DNA of 64,000 bases from Leifsonia sp. EB41 (lineage in GTDB: Bacteria > Actinomycetota > Actinomycetes > Actinomycetales > Microbacteriaceae). Numbering within the stretch: the first letter of the stretch is position 1; every line of letters starts with the position of its first letter. A program made the translations under genes and the position numbers. The stretch spans positions 2,852,001 to 2,916,000 of the forward strand of contig NZ_JBGCCJ010000001.1 in assembly GCF_041262565.1 (NCBI RefSeq), read 5' to 3'. Below the pieces are notes generated by a model. That model searched no databases and was not told the origin of the DNA. It saw nothing but the letters and a program-made list of their open reading frames with translations. This document shows, in pieces, positions 18,909 to 29,628 of the stretch.

Positions 18909-19840
18909 GACCGGGTGTCCTTAAGAGGGGTGAGCGCTTCGGGGGCGTGGGTCTGGAAGATTTTCCGGATTCGTGACCAAACCGTCTTCTGCGTCGAGGG
19001 TCCGCTGCCGCGGCCGTAGTAGCGCTCCACATAACCCTGACCGAAGTTGAAGATGGTGGTCAGGATGATGTACCAGATGCTCGCCACCATCAGCAGCGGA
19101 ATGACCTGCAGGTTCTGGGAGTAGATGATCTGTGCCGAGTAGAGGAGGTCCGCGACCGAAAGGACCGAAACCAGCGATGTCGACTTGAGCATTCCGATGA
19201 ATTCGTTGCCGGTCGGCGGGATGATCACACGCATGGCCTGCGGAAGGATCACCTTGGCCATCCCCTGGCGGCGATTGAGACCGAGTGCCGATGCGGCCTC
19301 GTGCTGACCCGAGGGCACGGAGATGATGCCAGCGCGGATGATCTCCGACATGTAGGCAGCCTCGTTGAGGCCCAGGCCAAGGATGCCGGCGAGCAGCGGC
19401 GTGATCAGCTGGTTGGCGTTCAGGGCAACGCCGGGGATGCCGAAGCTGATCACCGGGTAGAGCGCGGCGAGGTTGAACCAGATCAGCAGCTGCACAAGGA
19501 CCGGGGTGCCGCGGAAGAGGGCAACGTATCCGTGTGCCACCTGACTGACCACAGGGTTGTGCGAGAGGCGCATTACCGCGAGCAACAAGCCGAGCAGCAC
19601 GCCGATGATCATGCTGACCACGGTGAGGAACAGGGTGATGCCGATGCCGGCCACAACGGCTGGGGAGAAGAAGAACTCCGCGACGATGGGCCAGCCGAAA
19701 CGGGGGTTGGTAGCAATGGAGTAGACGAGCGCCGCCACTAGAGCCACCACGACTATTCCGGCCACCCACCTCCAGAGGTGCTTCTTCCGGATAAAGGTGA
19801 ACTGGTCGGGAGCCGGTGGCTCCAGTGGCGCCGTCGTCAT
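18905..19840 (-). CDS. Polar amino acid ABC importer, permease (HisM/GlnP type)
   Basis: 311 residues, longer at the N-terminus than the usual 220-residue permeases because of a leading cytoplasmic tail and an extra membrane segment ([20 protein letters not shown]). The family core [19 protein letters not shown] and the EAA-like loop [20 protein letters not shown] are intact. Likely a homodimeric channel, as only one permease gene is present. The binding-protein gene is 22 bases upstream. Confidence 0.9.
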   Translation of the reverse strand: MTTAPLEPPAPDQFTFIRKKHLWRWVAGIVVVALVAALVYSIATNPRFGWPIVAEFFFSPAVVAGIGITLFLTVVSMIIGVLLGLLLAVMRLSHNPVVSQVAHGYVALFRGTPVLVQLLIWFNLAALYPVISFGIPGVALNANQLITPLLAGILGLGLNEAAYMSEIIRAGIISVPSGQHEAASALGLNRRQGMAKVILPQAMRVIIPPTGNEFIGMLKSTSLVSVLSVADLLYSAQIIYSQNLQVIPLLMVASIWYIILTTIFNFGQGYVERYYGRGSGPSTQKTVWSRIRKIFQTHAPEALTPLKDTRS

Positions 19841-19862
19841 TGTCGTTCCTGTCTGGTTCGTG

Positions 19863-20792
19863 TTACTTGTTGTCGACCTGGTCGGCCGTGAGGATGTGGT
19901 CGGCCGGGACGCCCCACTTCTCGTTGATGGCCTCGTAGACGGCCTTCTGCTGGGTGACCATGTTCTTGACCGCGGCCGCGATCGCCGGGGTCAACGGGGA
20001 GTCCTTGACCAGCGCGATTCCGGATGCGGCCGGCGCGATGTCCGGTCCAGCGGCGAGCTCGTACTGACCGTTCGACTTCTGGGCCGAGTACGCCAGGCTC
20101 AGGGCGTCGTCGAGGATGGCGTCGACGCGGCCGGAGGACAGGGCGAGACGGGAGCCCTCGTCAGGGAACTCCTTGGCGTCGATGGCTTTCTTCCCGGCGG
20201 CGAGGCACTGCTTGTTCAGGTTGGGGAGGTTCACCAGCGCGTCGGAGGAGCCCTTGGTGACACCGATCGTCTTGCCGCACAGCGTCTTCGCGTCGCTGGC
20301 CTTGAGGTGCTGCGGGTTGCCGGGGGCGACGGCCAGGTTGCTGCCGCTTTCGCTGTAGGTGACGAAGTCGGCGGCCTGGAGGCGCTCCGGGGTGACGGTC
20401 AGGCCCGAAATGGCGAGCTGGTAGCGGCCGGAGTTGATGCCGGGGATGATCGCGTCGAACGACACGTTGTCGAACTTGATGTCGACGCCGAGCGTCTCGC
20501 TGAGTGCCTTCGCGAAGTCGATGTCGCGACCGATGATCGTCTTGTTGTCGGAGGCGAACATCTCGTAGGGCGGGTAGCCGGCGTTGGTGACGGCGGTGAG
20601 GGCTCCTGCTGCCCTGACGTCCGCGGGGAGGAGGGCCTGCGCCTCCTTGTCCAGCTTTGCGCTCGGGACCGTGACCGACTTCGACTCGGACGGTGACGGC
20701 TTGGCCCCGTCCGCGGCGCTGCAGCCAGTGAACGCGAGGGCTGCGAGGCTGATCAGCGGGACGGCGATGGCGACTTTGACATTGCTCTTCAT
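19863..20792 (-). CDS. Polar amino acid ABC importer, substrate-binding lipoprotein
   Basis: 309 residues with a signal sequence and lipobox FTGC (Cys near 24). The mature part is a family 3 binding protein: YPPYEMFASDNKTIIGRDIDFAKALSE and YQLAISGLTVTPERLQAADF are the hallmark blocks. First gene of the importer-ribokinase-oxidase unit. Its promoter region holds an IclR operator at 20928-20945 with a likely promoter (TTGAGA, 18 bp, TATAGC on the minus strand), so expression should follow the hut regulator. Confidence 0.9.
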   Translation of the reverse strand: MKSNVKVAIAVPLISLAALAFTGCSAADGAKPSPSESKSVTVPSAKLDKEAQALLPADVRAAGALTAVTNAGYPPYEMFASDNKTIIGRDIDFAKALSETLGVDIKFDNVSFDAIIPGINSGRYQLAISGLTVTPERLQAADFVTYSESGSNLAVAPGNPQHLKASDAKTLCGKTIGVTKGSSDALVNLPNLNKQCLAAGKKAIDAKEFPDEGSRLALSSGRVDAILDDALSLAYSAQKSNGQYELAAGPDIAPAASGIALVKDSPLTPAIAAAVKNMVTQQKAVYEAINEKWGVPADHILTADQVDNK

Positions 20793-20908
20793 CGGGTGAC
20801 TCCAGTGTCTAGGGAATGTGATCGTGCCGGCGATACCAGCCCGAGGCGACCGCTGTGGGGCGCAGCTCTCGCTTCATTCGAGGATCACACTTGATGCGGT
20901 CTAATGCT

Positions 20909-20945
20909 ATAGATTCGCGTTCGTTCGTGTCTCAAATCCGAGACA
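20909..20945 (-). promoter_or_regulatory. Importer promoter with predicted IclR operator, copy 3
   Basis: The palindrome TGTCTC-AAATCC-GAGACA occupies 20928-20945. On the minus strand its right part contains TTGAGA, which is followed after 18 bp by TATAGC, a credible sigma-70 promoter for the importer operon. The operator overlaps the -35 box, the layout expected for repression. Confidence 0.65.
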
Positions 20946-20960
20946 ACCGGTAGCTGGCGT

Positions 20961-21767
20961 TCAGCTGTCTGTCGGGATTACCCCGCCGATGCGTCGCGTC
21001 AGTTCGTCCGCGTAGGGCTTTATTTTCGCCGCAAGCTGCTGATAATCCGCCTCAAGGATCTGCTCGCGTGGAAAGGTCACCGCGATTGCTGCTGCCGGCC
21101 AACCGAGGTGGTCGACCACCGGTAGCGCGATCGAGGCGAGCCCGCTCGTCACGTCCTGGTCTTCCCTGCTGAAGCCGTCTTGGCGCGCTTGAGCGAGCCG
21201 GCTTTTCAGCGCCGCGTACGGGGCTCGAACAGGATCCTTCGTGGAGGAGAACGCTTCGGGTCCAGGAAACAGGGCGCGTAGCTGGTTCGGCGGCAGCAGC
21301 GACAACATGGCGCGGCCACTCGCAGTCATGTCACTGGGCAGTCGCACTCCGACGTCTGTGATCAGGGCTTGGCGGTTCTTGGCCCGCATCTCCACGATGT
21401 AGAGGACGTCACGTCCGTGCAGAACACCAAGGTGTGCGCTTTCCCCCACATGGTCGACGAGATCTGCCAGAAGCGGCGTCCCCAAACGCGCCAGCGGCTG
21501 CTGGCGTGAGAAGCCGGAACTCAGCTCGAACGCCGCGACACCCAGCCCATATTTTCGTTCCTCGGCGATGTGGGAAACGTACCCGTGAGCCTCAAGCGCC
21601 GAGAGGATGTGGTAAGTCGAAGACCTCGGCAAGGCGAGGGCGCGACTGATGGTTGCGGCCGCCACAGGTCCGCGCTGACCGGCGAGGAACGTGAGCATCT
21701 CCAGCGCGTTCTCGACCGCAGGAACCACCACCGGCTTCGCGCGACGCTTCGACTTCGAGTCAGTCAT
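20961..21767 (-). CDS. IclR-family regulator, likely controller of the hut regulon
   Basis: 268 residues; start ATG 21767 chosen for GGAGG nine bases upstream. The N-terminal winged helix-turn-helix spans about residues 15-75 (ALEMLTFLAGQRGPV, ISRALALPRSSTYHILSALEAHGYV) and the C-terminal IclR ligand domain follows (SAHLGVLHGRDVLYIVE, MTASGRAMLSLLP, VTSGLASIALPVVDHLGWPAAAIAV). It is encoded between the importer operon and hutH, flanked on both sides by copies of TGTCTC-N6-GAGACA, so it is the best candidate to bind this motif. Probable ligand urocanate or histidine, by analogy with other hut repressors. Confidence 0.9.
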   Translation of the reverse strand: MTDSKSKRRAKPVVVPAVENALEMLTFLAGQRGPVAAATISRALALPRSSTYHILSALEAHGYVSHIAEERKYGLGVAAFELSSGFSRQQPLARLGTPLLADLVDHVGESAHLGVLHGRDVLYIVEMRAKNRQALITDVGVRLPSDMTASGRAMLSLLPPNQLRALFPGPEAFSSTKDPVRAPYAALKSRLAQARQDGFSREDQDVTSGLASIALPVVDHLGWPAAAIAVTFPREQILEADYQQLAAKIKPYADELTRRIGGVIPTDS

Positions 21768-21780
21768 GTGTGCCTCCGCG

Positions 21781-21798
21781 CGTCTCAAATCCGAGACA
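21781..21798. promoter_or_regulatory. Predicted IclR operator, copy 4 (IclR / hutH gap)
   Basis: CGTCTC-AAATCC-GAGACA; its core is identical to copy 3. It lies 14 bases upstream of the regulator start and about 90 bases upstream of hutH, positioned for autoregulation and control of the hutH operon. Confidence 0.7.
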
Positions 21799-21886
21799 GA
21801 TCGAAGCATATGACCGCCCCGGCAAGCAAGCCAGGGGTGTGAACTCTCAGGGACCCACCCATTCGCCCTATGAGAAGGACGTCACA

Positions 21887-23452
21887 ATGACCGCTACTAC
21901 AGACACCACCTCGCACGACGCCGTGCTTGTCGGTACGCACGGTGTCAGCGAGCGGGACGTCATCAGCGTCGCCCGTGAGAACGCGCGCGTGGTACTCACC
22001 AATGAGGCACTCACTGCAATCGCACGCACCCGCGTCGTAATCGACGGCCTCGCGCTCGCGGACCGACCCGTCTACGGCGTTTCCACCGGATTCGGCGCAC
22101 TTGCCACCAAACACATCCCCCAGCATCTGCGTGGTCAGCTCCAGCGCAGCCTCATTCGTTCGCACGCCGCCGGAACCGGCGCAGAAGTCGAACGCGAGGT
22201 CGTTCGCGCGATGATGCTCCTTCGCCTGGCCACCCTCGCTTCAGGCCGAACCGGGGTGCGACCCGTCGTCGCCGAGACGTACGCCGCTCTGCTCAACGCC
22301 GGCCTGACTCCGGTCGTTCACGAGTTCGGAAGCCTCGGCTGCTCGGGAGACCTGTCCCCGCTGGCCCACGTAGCAATCGTGCTCACAGGAGAGGGCAACG
22401 TGCGCGATGCCGATGGCGTGCTCCTGGACGCGGCAACCGCCTTGGAGCGGCACGGGATCACCCCGCTGGAGCTAGTGGAGAAGGAGGGCCTCGCCCTCAT
22501 CAACGGGACCGACGGAATGCTCGGCCAGCTGGTTCTCGCACTCAACGACCTCGACCACCTTGTGAAGGCCGCAGATGTCGCCGCCGCGATGAGCGTGGAA
22601 GGTCTCCTGGGCACCGATCGGGTATTCGCCGCCGACCTCCAAGCTCTCCGTCCCCAGATTGGTCAGGCGCTCTCCGCCGCAAACATCTCCCGGCTTCTTC
22701 GCGGCTCCGCGATCGTCGCAAGCCACGCCGGCCCAGAGGACAAGCGCGTCCAGGACGCCTACTCGCTCCGCTGCGCGCCTCAGGTCGCAGGCGCCGTCCG
22801 GGACACGATCGTCCACGCCAGGACCGTCGCCTCGCGTGAACTCCAGTCCACCATCGACAACCCAGTGGTCACGATCGACGATCGCGTCGAGTCCAACGGA
22901 AACTTCCACGGCGCACCGATTGGGTACGTTCTCGACTTCCTCGCAATTGCCGTCGCCGACTTGGCAAGCATCAGCGAACGTCGGACCGACCGGTTCCTGG
23001 ATGTGGCACGCAGCCACGGGCTGCCCCCGTTCCTGGCCGACAACCCCGGAGTCGACAGCGGCCACATGATCGCCCAGTACACCCAGGCGAGCATCGTCTC
23101 CGAACTGAAACGACTGGCCGTCCCCGCGAGCGTTGACTCGATCCCGTCGTCGGCGATGCAGGAAGACCACGTCTCGATGGGGTGGAACGCCGCTCGCAAG
23201 CTCCGCCGGAGCCTCGATGGACTCTCCCGGGTCCTCGCGGTCGAGATTCTGACGGCTGCCCGCGGGATCGATCTGCGCGCACCGCTGGCGCCCTCACCAG
23301 CAACGGGCCGCGTGATCGACGCGCTCCGAGCCGAGGTCGCAGGCCCCGGAACGGACCGATTCCTGTCGCCCGAAATCGAAGCCTCCGTCGCCCTGCTGCA
23401 GCAGCGGGTGTTCGTCGAGAGCGCGGAGCAGGAGACGGGCCCGCTCGTATGA
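21887..23452 (+). CDS. hutH: Histidine ammonia-lyase
   Basis: 521 residues from ATG 21887 with GAGAAGGA upstream. Family blocks YGVSTGFGALA (62-72), QRSLIRSHAAGTG, FGSLGCSGDLSPLAH (148-161) and QEDHVSMGW are intact. The MIO cofactor triad is Cys152-Ser153-Gly154 instead of the usual Ala-Ser-Gly; a Cys here is, as I recall, also seen in streptomycete histidases, and the cyclising Ser and Gly are kept. Catalyses L-histidine to urocanate plus ammonia, the first step. Its stop overlaps the start of the HisC-like gene. Confidence 0.93.
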   Translation: MTATTDTTSHDAVLVGTHGVSERDVISVARENARVVLTNEALTAIARTRVVIDGLALADRPVYGVSTGFGALATKHIPQHLRGQLQRSLIRSHAAGTGAEVEREVVRAMMLLRLATLASGRTGVRPVVAETYAALLNAGLTPVVHEFGSLGCSGDLSPLAHVAIVLTGEGNVRDADGVLLDAATALERHGITPLELVEKEGLALINGTDGMLGQLVLALNDLDHLVKAADVAAAMSVEGLLGTDRVFAADLQALRPQIGQALSAANISRLLRGSAIVASHAGPEDKRVQDAYSLRCAPQVAGAVRDTIVHARTVASRELQSTIDNPVVTIDDRVESNGNFHGAPIGYVLDFLAIAVADLASISERRTDRFLDVARSHGLPPFLADNPGVDSGHMIAQYTQASIVSELKRLAVPASVDSIPSSAMQEDHVSMGWNAARKLRRSLDGLSRVLAVEILTAARGIDLRAPLAPSPATGRVIDALRAEVAGPGTDRFLSPEIEASVALLQQRVFVESAEQETGPLV

Positions 23453-24504
23453 CGAGTCTGCCAACGCCGAGGCCGGAGATCCGGGATCTGCCGACATACT
23501 CCAGCGCACGAACGAACGGTGTGCGTTGGAAAGCGTCCTCGAACGAAGCCGTGACACCCCCACCGGCGAGCGTTCTCGAAGCCATCTACCATGCCGGCTC
23601 CAACGCCCACCTGTACCCGGATGTCGCCGGCCGTGATCTGGTGGAGGCACTCGCCGAATTCCTTGGCGTGTCCTCGGAGCGCATCGCAGTCGGCGCCGGC
23701 TCTCTGTCGGTGTTGGAGCATCTTCTGCTTGCGTACGTTGATTCCGGCGATGAGGTCGTCCTTGCGTGGCGTAGTTACGAGGCGTACCCGATCCTCGTGA
23801 AGCTTGCCGGCGGTACTCCGGTCACCGTTCCGCTCTCCGTCGAGCTCGAGCACGACCTTCCAGCAATGCTTGAGGCGATCACGGATCGCACCAAGGTGAT
23901 CCTGGTGTGCAACCCGAACAATCCGACCGGAACAGAAGTGGATGAAGCGGCAATTCGACGCTTCCTCGACGCCGTCCCGTCGCATGTGATCGTCGTTCTC
24001 GACGAGGCGTACCGCGAGTTCGCGCGTAACGACGTGGACGGAGTCGCCTTCCTCAACGACTACCCGAACCTGGTAGTTCTTCGCACCTTTTCGAAGGCAT
24101 ACGGGCTGGCGGGCCTCCGCGTCGGCTACGCCGTTTCCGGCAGAGACATCCGCTCCTCCCTTGCCGCCGCGCTGCCACCATTCGCTGTCAGCTCGATTGC
24201 GGCTGCGGCAGCGCAAGCCGCAGTGCGAGAGACCCGAGAACTTGCGCACACCGTTCAATCGACCATCCGCGAACGGCGAAGCGTCGAGAATGCGTTCACC
24301 GCGCGGGGTCTCCGAATCCCCGACAGCGGAGCCAATTTCGTCTGGCTTCCACTGGGTGCTGACTCCGTCGGATTCAGCGAATTCTGTCTGACGCGTGGAC
24401 TGTCCATCCGCGCGTTCGCCGACGAGGGCGTCCGATTTACCCTAGGCGACCGCGAGGCTTCCCAGGCGCTGATCAGCGCCTACGACGAGTACAAGAAGGA
24501 CTAG
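23449..24504 (+). CDS. Aminotransferase class I/II, histidinol-phosphate aminotransferase-like (HisC-like)
   Basis: 351 residues, start ATG 23449 overlapping the hutH stop. PLP-fold landmarks: NEAVTPPP near the N-terminus, YPDVAGRDLVEALA, VCNPNNPTGTEVD, LDEAYREF and the lysine motif FSKAYGLAGLRVGYA. Such HisC-like enzymes transaminate histidinol phosphate, histidine or aromatic amino acids. Coupled to hutH, it is unlikely to serve biosynthesis; a histidine to imidazolylpyruvate transaminase is the natural inference and would feed the FAD 2-hydroxyacid oxidase of the same regulon after reduction. A housekeeping hisC normally sits in the his operon, not seen here. Confidence 0.85.
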   Translation: MTSLPTPRPEIRDLPTYSSARTNGVRWKASSNEAVTPPPASVLEAIYHAGSNAHLYPDVAGRDLVEALAEFLGVSSERIAVGAGSLSVLEHLLLAYVDSGDEVVLAWRSYEAYPILVKLAGGTPVTVPLSVELEHDLPAMLEAITDRTKVILVCNPNNPTGTEVDEAAIRRFLDAVPSHVIVVLDEAYREFARNDVDGVAFLNDYPNLVVLRTFSKAYGLAGLRVGYAVSGRDIRSSLAAALPPFAVSSIAAAAAQAAVRETRELAHTVQSTIRERRSVENAFTARGLRIPDSGANFVWLPLGADSVGFSEFCLTRGLSIRAFADEGVRFTLGDREASQALISAYDEYKKD

Positions 24505-24522
24505 ACCGAAGGAGGTCTTCGA

Positions 24523-26179
<1,657 letters not shown>

Positions 26180-26214
26180 ACAAGCCTGCTGCCGGTTATC
26201 CGGTAGCTCCAAGC

Positions 26215-26259
26215 TCGTCGCGCCGGTGGACGGTTTCGTGGATCCCACCGGCGCGACGA
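26215..26259 (+). terminator. Perfect 15-bp hairpin after hutU
   Basis: TCGTCGCGCCGGTGG (26215-26229) pairs perfectly with CCACCGGCGCGACGA (26245-26259), loop of 15 nt containing TTT. It lies 36 bases after the hutU stop and would end or attenuate the hutH-hutU message before the FAH-family gene. A small CCGG-TTAT-CCGG hairpin precedes it. Confidence 0.65.
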
Positions 26260-26321
26260 CTCCAACCACATCATCATCGGGCCTAACCCACGGGTCCGAA
26301 CCAGCCGCACCAGGACAACGA

Positions 26322-27197
26322 GTGAGATTTTCACACCTCAGCAGCCCGACGAACTCCGTTCCGCGTCTCGCCGCCGTGATCGGCGATGGTGCCTTGTTCC
26401 TAGACGAGGTCATCGAAGGCGCGCCACGCGACCTTCAGGAGTTGATCGAGCGTGGCCCAGCGGCGCTCAGCGGCGTCCGCTCGGTCGTGAACAATGCGGT
26501 GACCGCGGGTGCGACGTTGCATCCCGTGTACGACCTTCGTCACGCGTCCGCTGTTCTGAGGCCACCGCAGGTCATCGCAATCGGCGCAAACTACGCCGCC
26601 CACGCTTCCGAACTCAAACTGCGCGCGGAGAAGTCTGCGACTGTCTTCTCCCTCTGGCCGAACTCATTGGCCGGCCACCGAGGCACCACAATCTGGCCCG
26701 CCCACCTCACCTCCGAAGTCGATTACGAAGCCGAACTCGGCGTCATCATCGGGAAACCCGCACGGAACGTCTCGGCACTCGACGCCCTCGATTACGTTTT
26801 CGGCTACACGATCGTTAACGACATCACCGCTCGTGACTTGCAGTTCTCCGAAGCGCAATGGTCGCGTTGCAAATCATTCGACGGATTCACGCCCAACGGT
26901 CCCGTCGTTGTTACCGCCGATGAGATCCCAGACCCTCAGGATCTCTGGCTGACCACGAATGTCGACGGCGCAATCCTCCAGGACGCGTCCACAGCGGATA
27001 TGGTCCGATCCGTGGCCGAGGTCATCGAGTTCCTCTCCCGCACCGCCACCCTTCAACCCGGAACCTTGATCTCCACCGGGAGCCCCGGAGGTGCCGGCTA
27101 CTCACGGAATCCACGCGTGTTCCTCAAACATCGGTCGACCGTCACGGTGACCATCGGCGGAATCGGCTACCTCACCACGCACTGCGAGGTCATATAG
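26322..27197 (+). CDS. Fumarylacetoacetate hydrolase family protein
   Basis: 291 residues from GTG 26322, giving the typical start MRFSHLSS; longer in-frame starts would run through the hutU hairpin. The catalytic domain shows IGANYAAHASE, DYEAELGVIIGKPARNV, YVFGYTIVNDITARDLQ, KSFDGFTPNGPVVV and STGSPGGAGYSRNP, with the acidic Mg ligands (E-x-E and Asp) present. Family members cleave C-C bonds in beta-diketo acids, decarboxylate oxaloacetate or act on 2-keto acids. It is the last gene before a predicted IclR operator; its role in histidine-related degradation is unknown. Confidence 0.85.
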   Translation: MRFSHLSSPTNSVPRLAAVIGDGALFLDEVIEGAPRDLQELIERGPAALSGVRSVVNNAVTAGATLHPVYDLRHASAVLRPPQVIAIGANYAAHASELKLRAEKSATVFSLWPNSLAGHRGTTIWPAHLTSEVDYEAELGVIIGKPARNVSALDALDYVFGYTIVNDITARDLQFSEAQWSRCKSFDGFTPNGPVVVTADEIPDPQDLWLTTNVDGAILQDASTADMVRSVAEVIEFLSRTATLQPGTLISTGSPGGAGYSRNPRVFLKHRSTVTVTIGGIGYLTTHCEVI

Positions 27198-27212
27198 CCC
27201 CGCGCCTGGCCC

Positions 27213-27230
27213 TGTCTCGGATATGAGACG
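27213..27230. promoter_or_regulatory. Predicted IclR operator, copy 5 (before nucleoside hydrolase)
   Basis: TGTCTC-GGATAT-GAGACG, one end base off the full palindrome. It lies 16 bases after the FAH-family stop and 168 bases before the nucleoside hydrolase, so the latter likely has its own promoter under the same regulator. Confidence 0.6.
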
Positions 27231-27397
27231 GGATCGCTCAAGAGGACCGAGCTTACGCTCGCACGACGTGGCTGAATTGAACAATCGGCGTTCTGTCCTC
27301 GCACACAGTCCATCCAATGCGAGGGCGGACGCTGATGTTGTGGTCGGCGCCTGACCGCCGGCCACTCCTAAGCTAAGACCTCGGAAGGGACCACGAC

Positions 27398-28333
27398 ATG
27401 CGCTCCGTCATCCTCGACGTCGACACCGGAAACGACGACGCCATCGCAATCATGATGGCGGCACTCAGCCCCGAGATCGAACTGCTCGGCTGTTCCACCG
27501 TTGCGGGCAACCTCACCATCGATCACACCACCGACAACACGCTCCGAGTTCTCGACTGGATCGGGCGCGGCGACGTCCCCGTCTACAAGGGGCTGAGCAA
27601 GCCGCTGACCACCAACCCGTTCGTCGTCAGCGAGAACAAGGTCTCCGTCCACCAGGACGAGCTCGATTTGCCCCGCGCAAGAGCTACAGAACAAGACCAG
27701 ACGGCAGTCGAATGGCTAGTCGAGACGCTTCGCGCGCGCACCCAGCCGGTTACGTTGATCCCCACTGCGCCGCTGACCAACATCGCAACCGCCGTGACCC
27801 TGGCACCCGAGATCGTTGACGTCATCGAAGAAGTCGTGATCATGGGAGGCAGCTCCACCTACGGCAACTCAACATCGCAGGCGGAGTTCAACGTCTGGGC
27901 CGATCCGGTCGCCTCTCAGATTGTTTTCGACGCAGGATTCGAACGACTCGTCCTCGTCCCCCTCGACGCGACCCGCCACGCGACCGTATCGACTGCGCAG
28001 ATCAAGCAGCTCGCCGACCTCGGCACTCCAGCCGGCATCGCCGCAGCTCGCATCCTCGATTTCTACGTCGCTGCCGAGGCAGCCGAGTACGGCGAGGCGA
28101 TGGTCCACGACGCGTTGTGCGTCGCCTACGTCCTCGACCCGGAGGTCGTTACGCTCCGACACGTGCGAGTCGACTCTGACACCGTCGGATTCCACACCTA
28201 CGGGCGAACCATCGTGGACCAGCGCGAACAGAGCGGTCGGCCGAAGAATGCGCACATGGGTTTCAGCGCCGACTCGGCGAAGTTCTTCGAGCTGCTCCAT
28301 GCTGCTTGCGCCCTCACCGTACGCGCCCTGTAG
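27398..28333 (+). CDS. Inosine-uridine-type nucleoside hydrolase
   Basis: 311 residues. The N-terminal calcium-binding signature is ILDVDTGNDDAIAIMMA (Asp cluster D-x-D-x3-DD), followed by STVAGNLTIDHTTDNTLRVL and VVIMGGSS, and later the WADPVASQIVFDAGF and MVHDALCVAYVLDP blocks with the last Asp ligand. These enzymes split the N-glycosidic bond of ribosides to free ribose and base. With no signal peptide it acts inside the cell. Sharing a predicted operator with hut genes and with a ribokinase, it may release ribose from an imidazole-type riboside; ordinary purine nucleosides remain the null idea. Confidence 0.87.
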   Translation: MRSVILDVDTGNDDAIAIMMAALSPEIELLGCSTVAGNLTIDHTTDNTLRVLDWIGRGDVPVYKGLSKPLTTNPFVVSENKVSVHQDELDLPRARATEQDQTAVEWLVETLRARTQPVTLIPTAPLTNIATAVTLAPEIVDVIEEVVIMGGSSTYGNSTSQAEFNVWADPVASQIVFDAGFERLVLVPLDATRHATVSTAQIKQLADLGTPAGIAAARILDFYVAAEAAEYGEAMVHDALCVAYVLDPEVVTLRHVRVDSDTVGFHTYGRTIVDQREQSGRPKNAHMGFSADSAKFFELLHAACALTVRAL

Positions 28334-28659
28334 CCAGGGTACTCCCGGCCTCACCGATTCGTCGTCGCTTTCGGTGCGGAGACGAAGTTGCCACACCAGG
28401 GGATTCTTTTCAGGCCGCAGGGGATTATCAGAATCGGCACCCCGCCAATACTGGGCTGCAGGGCACCTTAGATAGGCCCCTGGTCTGGTCAGCAAGGTTC
28501 TGCATGTATGGTTTTGTGCCCCACTAAGCGTCCACTCGGTCGGTCGCCCACGCCCCGAGCGCTGGGATCTGAGTTGCTCCCCCGAGGACATCGAGTATTA
28601 GCCGGAGTGGGTGCGACAACTCATAGCGTGCGACGCGATGGGTCAGATCTCGCCTGTTG
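28334..28659. other. Intergenic stretch, nothing recognisable
   Basis: 326 bases between the nucleoside hydrolase and a convergent membrane-protein gene. I see no gene, no clear hairpin and no operator copy in it. Confidence 0.4.
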
Positions 28660-29397
28660 CTATTCAGGGTTCTTCGGCGGGTGGGTAAGCGCAGCGATCT
28701 TGGCGTTGAGCTGACCGATCGTTGCGCGGTCGCGTTGTGCGTTCCGTTCGAGTTCATCGATACGGTCACGAAGGTCGGCGAAGGCCTCGGCATTCGGGTC
28801 TGGGGCCGCGTGCTCGGGTGGACGCCAGGGTGTACCCGGTGGATAGATCCGCAACTCTGGCCTGGACGCCGCAAGGGCCTGATCGTCGATAGTTCGAACT
28901 CTTACGGGCCGCTCGCTCTCGTAGTGCTCGATCAGCTCCCCGACGAGCAGAATGCCTTCCAATGCCCCCCAATACACGGCGGCGAAGATCTGCCCGCCTG
29001 GGATGAGCCCGAGGATGATGAAGCCGCCGGCGAAGATCCTGCGAATATTGTTGCGGCCCGCAGCCGTGATCGGGTCAACAGTGAAGACCTGGCGCAAAGA
29101 CCCCGGCCCAGCCCAAATGAGGTTGAGCACGATGTCCGGATCGCGCAGAAGTGCCTCGACTGCATCGGGATCGTCCGCTGCGTCGGGATGGAGTACGGCG
29201 ATTGAGGCGGCATCGAACGCGATTCGGAGTGCTGCCTGGGCGGCACCCAACGACCCGATTCGTGATGTCTGGACATGAAGCTCAAGCAGATAGACCCCGG
29301 CGCTACGAGGCGCTTCGGAGACGGTCAGTCCTTCGAGCGCGAAGGACGCCGAACGAGCGAGGGCACCAACGTCCTGCGCGTAGTCCATCGCAGTCAT
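28660..29397 (-). CDS. Hypothetical protein with one hydrophobic hairpin and a C-terminal coiled coil
   Basis: About 245 residues from ATG 29397 (the frame stays open upstream to 29511, but that part runs into the integration scar). No family recognised. An N-terminal soluble domain of about 110 residues is followed by a long hydrophobic stretch IFAGGFIILGLIPGGQIFAA then VYWGALEGILLVGELI (one or two membrane passes), a Pro-rich linker (YPPGTPWRPPEHAAP) and a heptad-rich C-terminus (LRDRIDELERNAQRDRATIG). No clear ribosome-binding site supports the start. It stands alone beside a tRNA scar, as is usual for cargo of mobile elements. Confidence 0.6.
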   Translation of the reverse strand: MTAMDYAQDVGALARSASFALEGLTVSEAPRSAGVYLLELHVQTSRIGSLGAAQAALRIAFDAASIAVLHPDAADDPDAVEALLRDPDIVLNLIWAGPGSLRQVFTVDPITAAGRNNIRRIFAGGFIILGLIPGGQIFAAVYWGALEGILLVGELIEHYESERPVRVRTIDDQALAASRPELRIYPPGTPWRPPEHAAPDPNAEAFADLRDRIDELERNAQRDRATIGQLNAKIAALTHPPKNPE

Positions 29398-29493
29398 GGG
29401 TGAAACGTATACGAACACGGCTGCCGCGTCGAGATCGCGGGACTCGCACGGCTGCGCTTGTCGTTGTCCATGTTCCACGACATGGGTGGTCGC

Positions 29494-29518
29494 CCCGCAT
29501 TTACCCCGCACATTGAAA
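29494..29518. repeat. Direct repeat, left copy
   Basis: Starts CCCGCATTTACCCCGCAC and ends TTGAAA. The copy at 29725-29748 (CCCGCATTTTGCCCGCAC, TTGAAA) differs by two substitutions and one missing base. The two copies bracket the tRNA 3' fragment and hairpin, 231 bases apart. Confidence 0.5.
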
Positions 29519-29628
29519 TCAATCCGACGTGATCCTAGATCGTCCTGCGCGACCGAAAGGCCCGGAAAATAGAGCGAAACTCGCTGTGGGTGCCTCCACG
29601 TGAACTAGGGGAACCTAATCGTGGTGTC

